A stretch of DNA of 64,000 nucleotides from Paenibacillus methanolicus (GCF_008124765.1 NZ_VNHS01000006.1:1-64000), one strand, 5' to 3'; counted from the first letter of the stretch, positions 25,334 through 33,830 are shown. A program made the numbers and translations. Notes: generated from the sequence alone by a model not told the origin.

Positions 25334-26302
25334 CTACTTCGCAAGTCCCGTCGACTCCGATGTCTGCTTGAATGCCGCGGACGACTTCTTCCGATTGACG
25401 ACCACGATGCCCAAGCTAACAAGGAGCAGCGCCGCCAACACCGACAGATGCAGCTGCTCGCCGAGCAGCAGCGCGGACTGCAGGACGCCGAAGACCGGAA
25501 TTAAGAACAGATACATCGAAACGCTGCCGACCGCATTGTATTTCATAACGTTGTTCCACAACATGAAGGCAACCGCGGATACGAGCGCCAGATGGAGAAG
25601 CATAAGCGAAGACTTCCCGTCGAAGGCGAACGGCGCAAATCCGCTTTTCCAGCCGGAAATCAGCATTAGCGCCACGCCGCCGAGCAGCATCTGGTAGCCG
25701 TTCAAATACGTGACGCTGTAAGCGGACGCGCCTCTGCGGGAGATCAGATTCGCCGCCGCCGAGAAGAAGGAAGAGGCCATCAGCAGAATTTCGCCCACGG
25801 AAAATATCGGCCCGCCGGTATGAGCCGCGTTCGAGAAGCCTAGCACCGCTAAACCCGAGAAGCCGATCAAGAGACCCGCGGCTTTCGTACCATTTAACCG
25901 ATCGTCCCGATAGACGAAATGGGCGAGCGCGATTTGGAAGAACGAGATCGTCCCCGCGATGACCGCGCCGATCACGCCGCTGCTGAGCGCCATGCCGGCA
26001 TAAAAGCAGATATACTGCAGCACCGTCTGAAATAACGCGATCGGGGCCAAGATGCGCAGGCTGCCTGGTTGATAGGCGAGCCGTTCCCGGCGGGCCAGCA
26101 TGAAAAGAAGAATGAGCAGCCCGGCCAGCGTGAATCGGTAGCCGGCAAACAATAGCTGCTCAAACGTATCCGTGCGTCCAATGTCCAAGGAAGAGTAGCT
26201 CCACTTGATGAACGGGTAGGAACTTCCCCATAATAACGTGGCGAGTCCGGAAGCGGCCAAGATGCCGAGCGGATGCCGGTAAAATCGTTCTGCGGTAATC
26301 AA
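25334..26302 (-). CDS. EamA/DMT family transporter
   Basis: A membrane protein of about 322 residues with ten hydrophobic helices in two EamA repeats, including LATLLWGSSYPFIKWSY at the start of repeat 1 and LLMASSFFSAAANLISR in repeat 2. The drug/metabolite transporter superfamily exports amino acids, metabolites or drugs; the substrate is unknown. Start: AAAGGAG is followed by ...ATC TTG; I choose TTG 26302 (11 nt), although ATC 26305 has better spacing. It lies between the PhzF and GyrI-like genes. Confidence 0.83.
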   Translation of the reverse strand: MITAERFYRHPLGILAASGLATLLWGSSYPFIKWSYSSLDIGRTDTFEQLLFAGYRFTLAGLLILLFMLARRERLAYQPGSLRILAPIALFQTVLQYICFYAGMALSSGVIGAVIAGTISFFQIALAHFVYRDDRLNGTKAAGLLIGFSGLAVLGFSNAAHTGGPIFSVGEILLMASSFFSAAANLISRRGASAYSVTYLNGYQMLLGGVALMLISGWKSGFAPFAFDGKSSLMLLHLALVSAVAFMLWNNVMKYNAVGSVSMYLFLIPVFGVLQSALLLGEQLHLSVLAALLLVSLGIVVVNRKKSSAAFKQTSESTGLAK

Positions 26303-26318
26303 GATGCAAGTTACTCCT

Positions 26319-26777
26319 TTATTGATGCTGCTCAATCGGAATCAGCAGGTCGACCGGCTCCTCCTCAAGATGTTCATCGATATAATAAATTTCGAGCGAA
26401 ACGGCATTATCCCGTTTCACCAAACGCTGTTCGTTCATCCAGGACAACAGCGCCTCGTAGCCTTCGCCGATTCGCTTGTTCGTACATCGTACCATCGCAT
26501 ACGTACGCTCCGGTATGGTAAATTGGACCATCCCTTCCGGCACGTGGTCGAGATGCGAGCCCGCTTCCCAGCAAGCCAGGTAGCTGACGAATACTTCGTT
26601 GCCGAAATACGGGCAATGCAGCAAGTTCGTGTCGATCTCGCCCTGAATTTCATGCTTACGGGACAAAAACTCGCTTTGCAATCGGATCGCTTCATCCGGT
26701 ATCGCCGAGTAAGGTCCGCAGTAACTGAGGCCGACGAGATGGATGACGGGTTTTATCACTACTGCACAATTGTTCAA
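26319..26777 (-). CDS. GyrI-like small-molecule-binding domain protein
   Basis: A 152-residue stand-alone effector-binding domain of the GyrI/AraC_E_bind superfamily: VVIKPVIHLVGLSYCGPYS, then AGSHLDHVPEGMVQFTIPERTYAMVRC, and the late IEIYYIDEHLEEEPVDLLIPI strand typical of the fold's C-terminus (here SLEIYYID). No DNA-binding domain is attached. Such proteins bind hydrophobic ligands or act as antitoxin-like gyrase inhibitors. Start TTG 26777 has AAGGGAGG 9 nt upstream. Confidence 0.75.
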   Translation of the reverse strand: MNNCAVVIKPVIHLVGLSYCGPYSAIPDEAIRLQSEFLSRKHEIQGEIDTNLLHCPYFGNEVFVSYLACWEAGSHLDHVPEGMVQFTIPERTYAMVRCTNKRIGEGYEALLSWMNEQRLVKRDNAVSLEIYYIDEHLEEEPVDLLIPIEQHQ

Positions 26778-26859
26778 CGCGATAAACCTCCCTTAAGCGA
26801 GTATTGGCGGTCGCCATCCCCGTTGTTGAAGGACAGCTCTCGCTGCCGCGCATATGTCC

Positions 26860-26890
26860 AGTGTACCACGAAGAGAATCGGCTTAGGCAA
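26860..26890 (-). promoter_or_regulatory. Possible promoter of the GyrI-like/EamA/PhzF genes
   Basis: On the minus strand TTGCCT (26890-26885) and TACACT (26865-26860) with TGG before the -10; spacing of 19 nt is long. The 268-nt gap 26778-27045 holds nothing else that I can identify. Confidence 0.35.
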
Positions 26891-27045
26891 CAAATTCTGG
26901 AATTACCATGTTAATTTGAGGTCAAGTTGTCCCGCAGCCATCGACGGATCCATCAAAGAGCAACGGTCTGTAACGATGATCGCATCTTCCGAAAATGCGT
27001 TCTTGGGAACCGAGCGCCTCCATGAATGGCAGTCGTTCGCGCTGC

Positions 27046-27339
27046 TCACAGCGGGATACTCTCGTAATGCTCGACGACCGGGAACGGATCATAATAATGA
27101 TGCAGCAGCCGCTTCCACTCCTGGTAGCCCTCCGATTGACGGAAGCCTTCGACGTGGTCTTCCAATGTCTCCCACCAGACGAGCAGGACGTACTGCCCTT
27201 CTCGTTCCAAGCAGCGCTGCAGCTCATGGCGAATATAACCCTTCATCGAGGCGATGATCGATGAGGCTTGCTTAAAGGTATCGACGAACGATTCGTTCAT
27301 TTCTTGTTTTACGTTCAATATAGCGACTTCGAGTATGAT
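27046..27339 (-). CDS. Antibiotic biosynthesis monooxygenase (ABM) domain protein, probable ATC start
   Basis: A 97-residue ferredoxin-fold ABM domain protein: N-terminal strand (M)ILEVAILNVK, helix around ESFVDTFKQASSIIASM, then GYIRHELQRCLEREGQYVLLVWWETLEDHVEGFRQS, a classic ABM pattern. Members are small monooxygenases or heme-degrading-like enzymes. The first strand of the fold (ILEVAILNVK) is encoded upstream of the first conventional start (TTG 27318), and the SD GGAGGA lies 7 nt before ATC 27339, so I place the start at ATC. A sequencing error ATG to ATC is the alternative. It follows the methyltransferase gene on no shared strand break; both are minus. Confidence 0.75.
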   Translation of the reverse strand: MILEVAILNVKQEMNESFVDTFKQASSIIASMKGYIRHELQRCLEREGQYVLLVWWETLEDHVEGFRQSEGYQEWKRLLHHYYDPFPVVEHYESIPL

Positions 27340-27358
27340 GGCGACTTCCTCCGTTTCG

Positions 27359-28120
27359 TTAGACGCGGCCGATGTAGAGCTCGGCTAGATAATGAAAAGG
27401 CACTCTGCCCTGCTGCTCATGGCTGTTGAACAAGGTCGTTAGCGCCTGCGTGAACAGCACATGCGCCTCCGTGCCGGATGTCGGAGTGTACGACGACGAC
27501 GACGCGCGGCCGATTAATTCCGGCAGCGAGATCCACTGCTCGTTCACGTATTCGACGCGTTCGTAAGCGCCGTTCGCGAAGAACGCCTCGAAATCGCCCG
27601 GCGTCAGCCGGCGATGGCCGACGTTCTCATAATCCGGCGAGAAGGCGTGCAGCAGCGCCTCGTATTCCACGGCGAACCGATTGCCCGACGCGTCCCGCGT
27701 GTTCCAGACGAGCGCCACGGTACCGCCGGGCTTCAGGATGCGGCCGAACTCCGCTCGCGCCGCCGAGGGGTCGAACCAGTGGAACGCCTGCGCGCTGACG
27801 ACCGCGTCCACCTCGGCATCGGCAAGCGTCGTCTCTTCGGCGGAAGCGGCCACCGAGCGGAACCGGCCCAGCTGCAGCGGGCTGACCGCCTGCTCGGCGG
27901 CGACCCGCATGTCGTCGTTCGGCTCGACGGCCAGCACTTCCAAATCCCGATCGAGCAGCAGCCGGGTAAAGATGCCCGTCCCCGCGCCTACGTCCGCCAC
28001 TCGATCCCCGGCCTTCACGCCGGCGAGCCGGAACCACGCGTCGATCAGCGCAGGCGGGTAACTTGGCCGAAATTTGACGTAATCCTGCACCCGGTTCGAG
28101 AACCGCGTTTTGCTATCCAT
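27359..28120 (-). CDS. Class I SAM-dependent methyltransferase
   Basis: A 253-residue Rossmann-fold methyltransferase of the Methyltransf_11 type. SAM-binding motif I is VADVGAGTGIFTRLLL (about residues 39-54), the ribose-binding acidic residue is in VLAVEPNDDM, and motif IV-like SAQAFHWFDP with LKPGGTVALVWN follow. The HWFD signature is shared with a broad group of Firmicute methyltransferases of unknown small-molecule substrate. Start ATG 28120. Upstream hisA-like gene is 40 nt away. Confidence 0.85.
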   Translation of the reverse strand: MDSKTRFSNRVQDYVKFRPSYPPALIDAWFRLAGVKAGDRVADVGAGTGIFTRLLLDRDLEVLAVEPNDDMRVAAEQAVSPLQLGRFRSVAASAEETTLADAEVDAVVSAQAFHWFDPSAARAEFGRILKPGGTVALVWNTRDASGNRFAVEYEALLHAFSPDYENVGHRRLTPGDFEAFFANGAYERVEYVNEQWISLPELIGRASSSSYTPTSGTEAHVLFTQALTTLFNSHEQQGRVPFHYLAELYIGRV

Positions 28121-28160
28121 ACGATCAACCCCTCTCCGAATTCACGCCAGCGGTATCGGT

Positions 28161-28934
28161 TTACTTCGACGGCGTCTCGCCGCAATAGCGAACGACTTCT
28201 TCATAGGGGAGCGTGCCGCCGAATATATCGAGCGCGCTGCCGATCGTGATGCCAAGACGGCCTCCGGTCAGCTCGCGGAATCGAGCCAGATCTTCGATCG
28301 ATCTCGCGCCGCCGGCATACGTCGTCGGAATAGGCGACGCGTCCGCGAGCAACGTGACCAGGCTTTCCAGAATCCCGCTGCGCTTGCCCTCGACATCGAC
28401 GGCATGCACCAGAAATTCGTCGCAATACCGCGCCAGCTCGCGAAGGTTCTCCGGATTCACTTCGAAATCGCTGAACGTCTTCCATTGATTCGTCACGACA
28501 TACCATTTGCCGTCCTTTTGCTTACAGCTTAAGTCGATGACGAGCCGATCTTTGCCGACGCGTTCCACGAGCCCGCGCAGCCGGTCCATGTCCAGCGCCC
28601 CATCGTGGAAAATATACGACGTGACGATGACGTGCGAAGCGCCGCGCTCCAAGTAATGCAGCGCGTTATCCGCCGTAATGCCGCCTCCGATCTGCAAGCC
28701 GGCCGGATATTCGGCAAGCGCTTCGAGCGCCGCTTCCTCGTTGCCGCCGCCGAGCATGATGACGTGACCGCCGCGCAGCCCGTCGCGCTTGAACAACGCC
28801 GCGTAGTGTCCGGCGCCGAGCTCCGACACGAAATTTTCCACTACGCCGCCTTGCGCCGCGCTGGCCGTTAACGTTTCGCCGACGATCTGCTTTACTTTGC
28901 CGCCGTGCAGGTCGATACAAGGTCTAAATTCCAT
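28161..28934 (-). CDS. Eukaryotic-type HisA (ProFAR isomerase)
   Basis: A 257-residue TIM-barrel isomerase predicted to convert ProFAR to PRFAR in histidine synthesis. It does not look like the usual bacterial HisA but like yeast HIS6/plant HISN3: RPCIDLHGGKVKQIVGETL, GGHVIMLGGGNEEAALEAL, LQIGGGI, VIVTSYIFHDG, DRLVIDLSCKQKDGKWYVVTNQWKTFSD, EFLVHAVDVEGKRSGI, YAGGARSIEDL and LGITIGSALDIFGG all follow the eukaryotic pattern as I recall it. Asp8 and the second-half Asp of HAVDVEG would be the catalytic acids. It is outside any his operon, among unrelated genes, which suggests lateral acquisition. Confidence 0.85.
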   Translation of the reverse strand: MEFRPCIDLHGGKVKQIVGETLTASAAQGGVVENFVSELGAGHYAALFKRDGLRGGHVIMLGGGNEEAALEALAEYPAGLQIGGGITADNALHYLERGASHVIVTSYIFHDGALDMDRLRGLVERVGKDRLVIDLSCKQKDGKWYVVTNQWKTFSDFEVNPENLRELARYCDEFLVHAVDVEGKRSGILESLVTLLADASPIPTTYAGGARSIEDLARFRELTGGRLGITIGSALDIFGGTLPYEEVVRYCGETPSK

Positions 28935-28993
28935 CGTTAGTCTCCATTCTATCGCGTTCGTGTAGATAGTCGTGCGAGGTCCTTGCCAGTTGC

Positions 28994-29707
28994 TTATGCC
29001 GAGATTTGGCGCTGCGCCAAGACATCCGGAAGTTCAGCCAGCCTATGTAACATATAGTTCGGATGGTATTCGGACGGAAGCTCGGCACGGGACGGATTGT
29101 AATAGCAGAAGTCGATGCCGCTCGATATCGCACCGCGATAATCATCCGACAGCGAATCGCCGACAAAGAGAACTTCCTCTTTCGAACACCCGCTTGCTTC
29201 CACCGCCAAGGCGAACAGCGCCGGATCCGGCTTCCATAAGCCCACTTCGTCGGAAATCAGCAGATGGTCGAAATAACCGAATAAACCGCTCGCGTGCAGC
29301 CGTCCCCGCTGGGCCGCCCCGATCCCGTTCGAGATTACGCCGAGCGCGTACGATCCGCGAAGCCGCTCGAGCAGTTCCCCGGCGCCCTCCATGACGTGCG
29401 CCGCGCCGCAGAATAACTCCCAATATGTACGGGTCATCGGGGAAGAAAGCTCTTCGTCCCAGCCGAGCCGCGAGAGCGTGTCCCGGAATGATAAATCCAA
29501 CACCTGCGAGATCGCAAGATTGCGCTGCACCCGTTCTGTCCAATACGTCCAATTGATCGGCGTAAAAACGGAACGGAACCCTTCCCACGCATAATCCGGG
29601 CGCTGCGTCAATCCGTGCCGCTCCATCGTGAGCTGCATGCAGAGCAGTTCGCTTTGATCGTAATCCAATAGCGTATGGTCTAAATCAAACCAGATGGCTT
29701 TGTACAT
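28994..29707 (-). CDS. HAD family hydrolase (YjjG/nucleotidase-like)
   Basis: A 237-residue haloacid dehalogenase phosphatase with an alpha-helical cap. Motif I is FDLDHTLLDYD (nucleophile Asp8), motif II GVISNG, motif III Lys in GLWKPDPALF and motif IV FVGDSLSDDYRGA. DLDHT and the cap size point to the YjjG-like pyrimidine nucleotidase group, which cleans up non-canonical nucleotides; substrate is inferred. Start ATG 29707 with AAGGAG. Confidence 0.87.
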   Translation of the reverse strand: MYKAIWFDLDHTLLDYDQSELLCMQLTMERHGLTQRPDYAWEGFRSVFTPINWTYWTERVQRNLAISQVLDLSFRDTLSRLGWDEELSSPMTRTYWELFCGAAHVMEGAGELLERLRGSYALGVISNGIGAAQRGRLHASGLFGYFDHLLISDEVGLWKPDPALFALAVEASGCSKEEVLFVGDSLSDDYRGAISSGIDFCYYNPSRAELPSEYHPNYMLHRLAELPDVLAQRQISA

Positions 29708-29719
29708 CTATTCTTCTCC

Positions 29720-30145
29720 TTAACTCGCTTTGGCGCCGCCTGCGAACCATCGCCGGTACATCCAATAGCCCAGCAACGCGCCGACCGTGTTCAGCATGAG
29801 ATCGTCGACGTCGAAGCTGCCGCGCTGGCTAATCAACTGCAAACATTCCAACATCAACAATATGACGACGAACAACAGGATAAACCGAAAACCGGACATT
29901 TTTCGCAAATAAGGGACCGCAAGCCCGAACGGCATGAATACCGCGATGTTGCCGACGACGTTGATCGCCCAGTTCTTGGCGTTGAAATGGTCCGCGTGCA
30001 GCATGTACATTTTGATCGTGTGGAACGGAATCAAGTTATACTGGTATCCGGGATACGGCAAGTGCGTGCGCCCGAATCCGAAGAACATCCAATAGAGCAG
30101 CAGCAAGGTATACGAGACGGTAATCAACATAGCCGCTGTTTTCAT
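29720..30145 (-). CDS. VanZ family membrane protein
   Basis: A 141-residue protein with four hydrophobic helices and the VanZ-family loop pattern YPGYQYNLIPFHTIKMY, NVVGNIAVFMPFGLAVPYL, LLMLECLQLISQRGSFDVDDLMLNTVGALLGY. The conserved N-L-I-P, NxxGNxxxFxPfG and DVDDLxxNTxGxxxG motifs are all present. VanZ proteins give low-level teicoplanin resistance in some enterococci by an unknown mechanism; housekeeping homologues are common in Bacillales. Confidence 0.87.
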   Translation of the reverse strand: MKTAAMLITVSYTLLLLYWMFFGFGRTHLPYPGYQYNLIPFHTIKMYMLHADHFNAKNWAINVVGNIAVFMPFGLAVPYLRKMSGFRFILLFVVILLMLECLQLISQRGSFDVDDLMLNTVGALLGYWMYRRWFAGGAKAS

Positions 30146-30154
30146 AATGCCCCC

Positions 30155-31039
30155 TTACATCGGCGGGGAAGGCGGCAACCGCCGCCTGGCCGCCTCTTCG
30201 GCCGCACTCTCGCAGGCCGCAAGCATGTCGTGCAAATAATCGAGCGCGTCTTGCCTTCGCGCCGAGGCGGAGCGATATAAGGATGATTCCCCAGACCGCC
30301 AACGCAGCGCCTCGATCACGATCGGATGGCGACTGGCGGGGAGCTGTTCCAACGCGTAGGCGCCTGCGCCCGCTTTGGTCGTAATCTCGTTCTCCCGGAA
30401 CGTATAATACAGCCGCGTCAATCCGAGCACGCCCCATTCCACCGCGCTTCTCGCATACAGCGCCATCCCTTTGCGCGAATATAGCTTGGCCGACTCGGTC
30501 ACCCACGGCCGCCAATATGCGGCGACGTTCTCCCGCATGCGCGAGAGGAGCCGGTCCCAATCCACCTCATAGTCCAATTCTCGCATGCTGCCGTATAACG
30601 CGATGCCCTGTTTCTTCAGCTGATGCCACGTAACCAGGTTGCATTCGAACCAATCGGCTTCGTGAAACCGGCCGCCATAGTAACAGGGATAAGGCGAAAT
30701 CTCGTGAGGCAGCTTGCCAAGCCGATCGCGCGTAACGTAGATGCCGTTCATCTCCGGCGATGGCCGCTCTCGGCCGACGTTCCGGTGGATAGCGGCAAGC
30801 CGTCCGCTCTCTTCCGAGTTAAGCGCCCGCTCCAGCAAGGCGACGAAATCGATGTCGCTCCGGTTCGGCGTATAGCCGCCCATCGCGATCGAGCCGTATA
30901 GAAAGAACCCTCGGATGGACGTCAAGCCTGCCTCATGCACCTGAACCGCATACTCTTCCAGCACGCCGCGCACTTCCGGATGAAGACGGCCCAGCGCATC
31001 GCCGTTCAGCCATGCCGCGGCGGTTCCTCGATCCGACAT
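30155..31039 (-). CDS. Nucleotidyltransferase with AadA-like C-terminal domain
   Basis: A 294-residue protein with an N-terminal Pol-beta-type nucleotidyltransferase domain (GSIAMGGYTPNRSDIDFVALL, about residues 48-68, giving the GS and DxD metal-binding pair) and a helical C-terminal domain resembling the aminoglycoside adenylyltransferase domain. Streptomycin/spectinomycin adenylyltransferases share this architecture, but the substrate of chromosomal homologues is usually unknown; no resistance claim is made. Start ATG 31039 removes an N-terminal stretch that overlaps the upstream gene. Confidence 0.8.
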   Translation of the reverse strand: MSDRGTAAAWLNGDALGRLHPEVRGVLEEYAVQVHEAGLTSIRGFFLYGSIAMGGYTPNRSDIDFVALLERALNSEESGRLAAIHRNVGRERPSPEMNGIYVTRDRLGKLPHEISPYPCYYGGRFHEADWFECNLVTWHQLKKQGIALYGSMRELDYEVDWDRLLSRMRENVAAYWRPWVTESAKLYSRKGMALYARSAVEWGVLGLTRLYYTFRENEITTKAGAGAYALEQLPASRHPIVIEALRWRSGESSLYRSASARRQDALDYLHDMLAACESAAEEAARRRLPPSPPM

Positions 31040-31050
31040 CGGCACACCGC

Positions 31051-31548
31051 CTATCGCAATATTTTTTGCAAGCAGATCAAATCCAGCCAACGATCGAACT
31101 TATACGCAACTTCCCGGTAGTGCGCGCATGGGATGTAGCCATGCTTGCCGAACAGCTTCAAGCTGCCTTCGTTCTCGCTGCAGATGGCCGCCACGAGCGA
31201 ATGAATGCCGGACTCCCGGGCTAGCTGCTCCAGGAACGGCACCGCGGCTTTGCCGATGCCTCGGCCGGTGTAGGCCGGATCGAGATAGATCGTGATTTCG
31301 GCCGTCACCTGGAACGCCGCTTTCTTCTTATGCTGCGTCATGAGCACGTATCCCGCGTATTGCCCATCCCACACAATGACGAACGAACGGTACAGCGGCG
31401 ACACCGGCTCGATTAGCTGCCGCATGCCTTCCCGCGAGCAAAGCTCCAGATCGAACGATACCGTCGTGTTCGCCACATAATAATTGTATGTTTGTCTTAC
31501 CTGATCCAAGTACTGCTCTTCATACGTTACGAATGCAAGATTGTCCAT
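31051..31548 (-). CDS. GNAT family N-acetyltransferase
   Basis: A 165-residue GNAT acetyltransferase beginning MDNLAFVTYEEQYLDQVRQTYNYYVANTTVSFD. The acetyl-CoA pyrophosphate-binding loop is DPAYTGRGIGKAAV (R/Q-x-x-G-x-G/A). The overall pattern resembles phosphinothricin/methionine-sulfoximine acetyltransferase-like GNATs (YYVANTTVSFD, QHKKKAAFQVTAEITIYLD). The natural substrate is unknown. It precedes the nucleotidyltransferase gene by 11 nt. Confidence 0.87.
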   Translation of the reverse strand: MDNLAFVTYEEQYLDQVRQTYNYYVANTTVSFDLELCSREGMRQLIEPVSPLYRSFVIVWDGQYAGYVLMTQHKKKAAFQVTAEITIYLDPAYTGRGIGKAAVPFLEQLARESGIHSLVAAICSENEGSLKLFGKHGYIPCAHYREVAYKFDRWLDLICLQKILR

Positions 31549-31710
31549 GATGACCGTTCACCTTTCCGCGCTGCTAGTCTGATAGGATTGAGTTACCGCC
31601 CGCCGTGACGCGGACAGGCGGCGGATAACCTATATATTACTATACGGGCGCGGCGTTCTCTATCTTTTCGGACAAAAATAATTCCCTCCGCCGGCCGGCG
31701 GAACCCGGCC

Positions 31711-32223
31711 TCAGAAGACGCGCGGATCCCGCAGCGGGTGCCATTGGACGGAAGGAGAACCATCCTCCGCGATCGACATGGTGCCGGTATACACTTGATC
31801 CGGTAGCGGATCGTCGCGATAATGCCGCAGCATCGCGTGATGGATGGCGGAGGAATGCAGGTTCATCGCGTTCTCCAGCTCATGCCACTCCAGCTCCCCT
31901 TCCTCCGAGGCGGTCACGTCCGTCCGCAGCGCTTCCCCGACGTAAATGAACTGCTGCCGGATCTCGTTCTCTTTGAGCCTAAGCAGGATGTATTTGAGCC
32001 GCAAATTCACGATGTCCCGCTCCCGCAGACCGGTCTCCTCTTCAATCTCCCGCAAGCAGGCCGCATACGGATCATTCAACTCGCCTTCCTCCATATGGCC
32101 GCCGATCGCCGCGTAGAAAGGCGACGTCTGCCGCTGCCATTTCGATCCCCGTTTATGCATGAGCAGCACCTTCGTCCCGTCGAAAAGCAGCGCCGCCGCA
32201 AGCTGTCGAAGCCGAATCGTCAT
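31711..32223 (-). CDS. NUDIX hydrolase
   Basis: A 170-residue NUDIX pyrophosphohydrolase. The full NUDIX box GX5EX7REUXEEXGU is visible as GGHMEEGELNDPYAACLREIEEETGL (about residues 41-66); the segment KVLLMHKRGSKWQ precedes it. Substrates of this type include nucleoside diphosphate derivatives; specificity is unknown. The start overlaps the cupin stop by 4 nt (ATGA). Confidence 0.9.
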   Translation of the reverse strand: MTIRLRQLAAALLFDGTKVLLMHKRGSKWQRQTSPFYAAIGGHMEEGELNDPYAACLREIEEETGLRERDIVNLRLKYILLRLKENEIRQQFIYVGEALRTDVTASEEGELEWHELENAMNLHSSAIHHAMLRHYRDDPLPDQVYTGTMSIAEDGSPSVQWHPLRDPRVF

Positions 32224-32603
32224 CGCGCGTCCCCGCTTTTCGCTGCCTCACGAACATACACAGGCGGCGCCGCGATACGGTCGCCTCGGGTTGTCGGCGC
32301 GGAGATCACGAGGAACTCGACCGGTTCGGCCGCTTCGTTACGAATGCAATGACGCAACCCGGATGCGACTTCAATGCCTTCCTGCCGCTGCAAATGGTGC
32401 TGCTCCCCTTCTATCTCCATGACCGCCGATCCGCTCAGCACGAAGAAAAATTGATGGGCTCGCTCATGATAGTGCCGTTCTTCCGACGTTCCCGCGGGCA
32501 TCCGTTCATGGATGATGCTTTGATCGGGACGATCGACCAGCCGCCAACCGTCGCAATCGTCTCCCCATTTGTAGTGCGGCGCAGCCGCTTTGTTCGTCTT
32601 CAT
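32220..32603 (-). CDS. Cupin domain protein
   Basis: A 127-residue single-domain cupin. Metal-binding motif 1 is ERHYHERAHQFFFVLSGSAVMEIEGE (His-His-Glu-like pattern) and motif 2 is VASGLRHCIRNEAAEP. Such stand-alone cupins are dioxygenases, isomerases or binding proteins; nothing more specific can be said. Co-translated with the NUDIX gene. Confidence 0.87.
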   Translation of the reverse strand: MKTNKAAAPHYKWGDDCDGWRLVDRPDQSIIHERMPAGTSEERHYHERAHQFFFVLSGSAVMEIEGEQHHLQRQEGIEVASGLRHCIRNEAAEPVEFLVISAPTTRGDRIAAPPVYVREAAKSGDAR

Positions 32604-32639
32604 GGCGTATCCCTCCGACTAGTCGATTCCATTATCCTG

Positions 32640-33830
32640 CTAATACATGCGTTGTTCGTAAGTTTCCTTCATCCCTTGCGCGACCTTCGCTTCGTCTACG
32701 TCCGGCGCTCCGACGTGGTCGGCAATCATCCGCGCGATCGGCGTAAATTCCGTCAAATCCGGCCATTGCTCCGCCTCCCATACATGAGAACGCTTGAACG
32801 CCTTGCCGCAGTGCAAATAACATTCCGTCACGCGCATGCCGATGCCGAGCTTCGGTACTTTCCCGAAGGCGCTCATACGCGCCAACAGCTCCGCGTCCCG
32901 GACGATCCAAGCTTCCCCGTTCACGCGCAGCACCTCGTCCAAGCCGGGAATGACGAACACGAGGCCGATTCGCGAATTGTCCAAGAGATTGCGGTAAGCA
33001 TCCATGCGCCGGTTGCCCGGCCGCTCCGGCAGGACGAGGTGCCGCTCGTCCAGCACGAGCGCGAAGCCCGGCGCGTCTCCCCTGGGAGAGACGTCGCACT
33101 CGCCGCGTCCGTTCGCGGTCGCGACGAAGACGAGCGGCGAGCGCGCCATAAACTCCGCGCAATGCCGGTCGATACGCCCGATCGTCTTGCGCCGGACAAC
33201 CGGATTCGGTTCGCCGAGCAGCTGCCGGAGTTCGTCCTCCGAGCGGATGAAGTCCTTGAAGGGCAGGTCTTCCGCCGAATCGCGCGCGGACGCTTCACTT
33301 CGTACGCTCGGCTGCTGCCTTGCAGCCGGCATTTCGTACAGATTGGCGCTCCAGCCGTTATCAAAACTGACGGAATCGACGAATCGCAATCCAGCATTCT
33401 GATACAATCGATTCAGCCGAGGATTATCCGCCATGCAGTCGAGTCGGAACGTACCGCGTCCCTGCCGGGCGATGTATTCGCCGGCCCAACGCAGCACCGC
33501 CTCCCCAATGCCCTGCCCCGCATGCTCCCTTGCGACCGCGAAGCGATGCAAATAGCCGCTGTCCTCATTGTCGCGCTCGCCCCACGCGGACGGGTCCGAC
33601 CAGGCGATGAGGAACGTGCCTACGAATGCTTCGCCGCGATAGACGAGGAAATACTCGCTCCCTTCGGACATCTCCGATCTGATGCCGTCCAGCGAGAAAT
33701 ATTCCGGTCGCCATTGGTTGATGCCTTGTGCCATTAGCCACCGTGCCGCCTCCGTCAACAAGTTCAGAATGCGCTCGGCATCGGCTTCACCCGCCCGTTT
33801 AAATACCAATTCATCAATTGCATTTCCCAT
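32640..33830 (-). CDS. Two-domain fusion: GNAT acetyltransferase + pyridoxamine-5'-phosphate-oxidase-like flavoprotein
   Basis: A 396-residue fusion. Residues 1-165 are a GNAT domain with the CoA loop REHAGQGIGEAV and DNPRLNRLYQNAGL. After a polar linker (QQPSVRSEASARDSAED), residues 190-396 form a PPOX/flavin-reductase-like split barrel of the MSMEG_1061 type: FMARSPLVFVATANGRGECDVSPRGDAPGFALVLDERHLVLPERPGNRRMDAYRNLLDNSRIGLVFVIPG. Both halves seem intact, so it is a genuine gene fusion and not a degraded junction. Possible role: F420/FMN-dependent redox plus acetylation of one small molecule (inference). Start ATG 33830. Confidence 0.85.
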   Translation of the reverse strand: MGNAIDELVFKRAGEADAERILNLLTEAARWLMAQGINQWRPEYFSLDGIRSEMSEGSEYFLVYRGEAFVGTFLIAWSDPSAWGERDNEDSGYLHRFAVAREHAGQGIGEAVLRWAGEYIARQGRGTFRLDCMADNPRLNRLYQNAGLRFVDSVSFDNGWSANLYEMPAARQQPSVRSEASARDSAEDLPFKDFIRSEDELRQLLGEPNPVVRRKTIGRIDRHCAEFMARSPLVFVATANGRGECDVSPRGDAPGFALVLDERHLVLPERPGNRRMDAYRNLLDNSRIGLVFVIPGLDEVLRVNGEAWIVRDAELLARMSAFGKVPKLGIGMRVTECYLHCGKAFKRSHVWEAEQWPDLTEFTPIARMIADHVGAPDVDEAKVAQGMKETYEQRMY

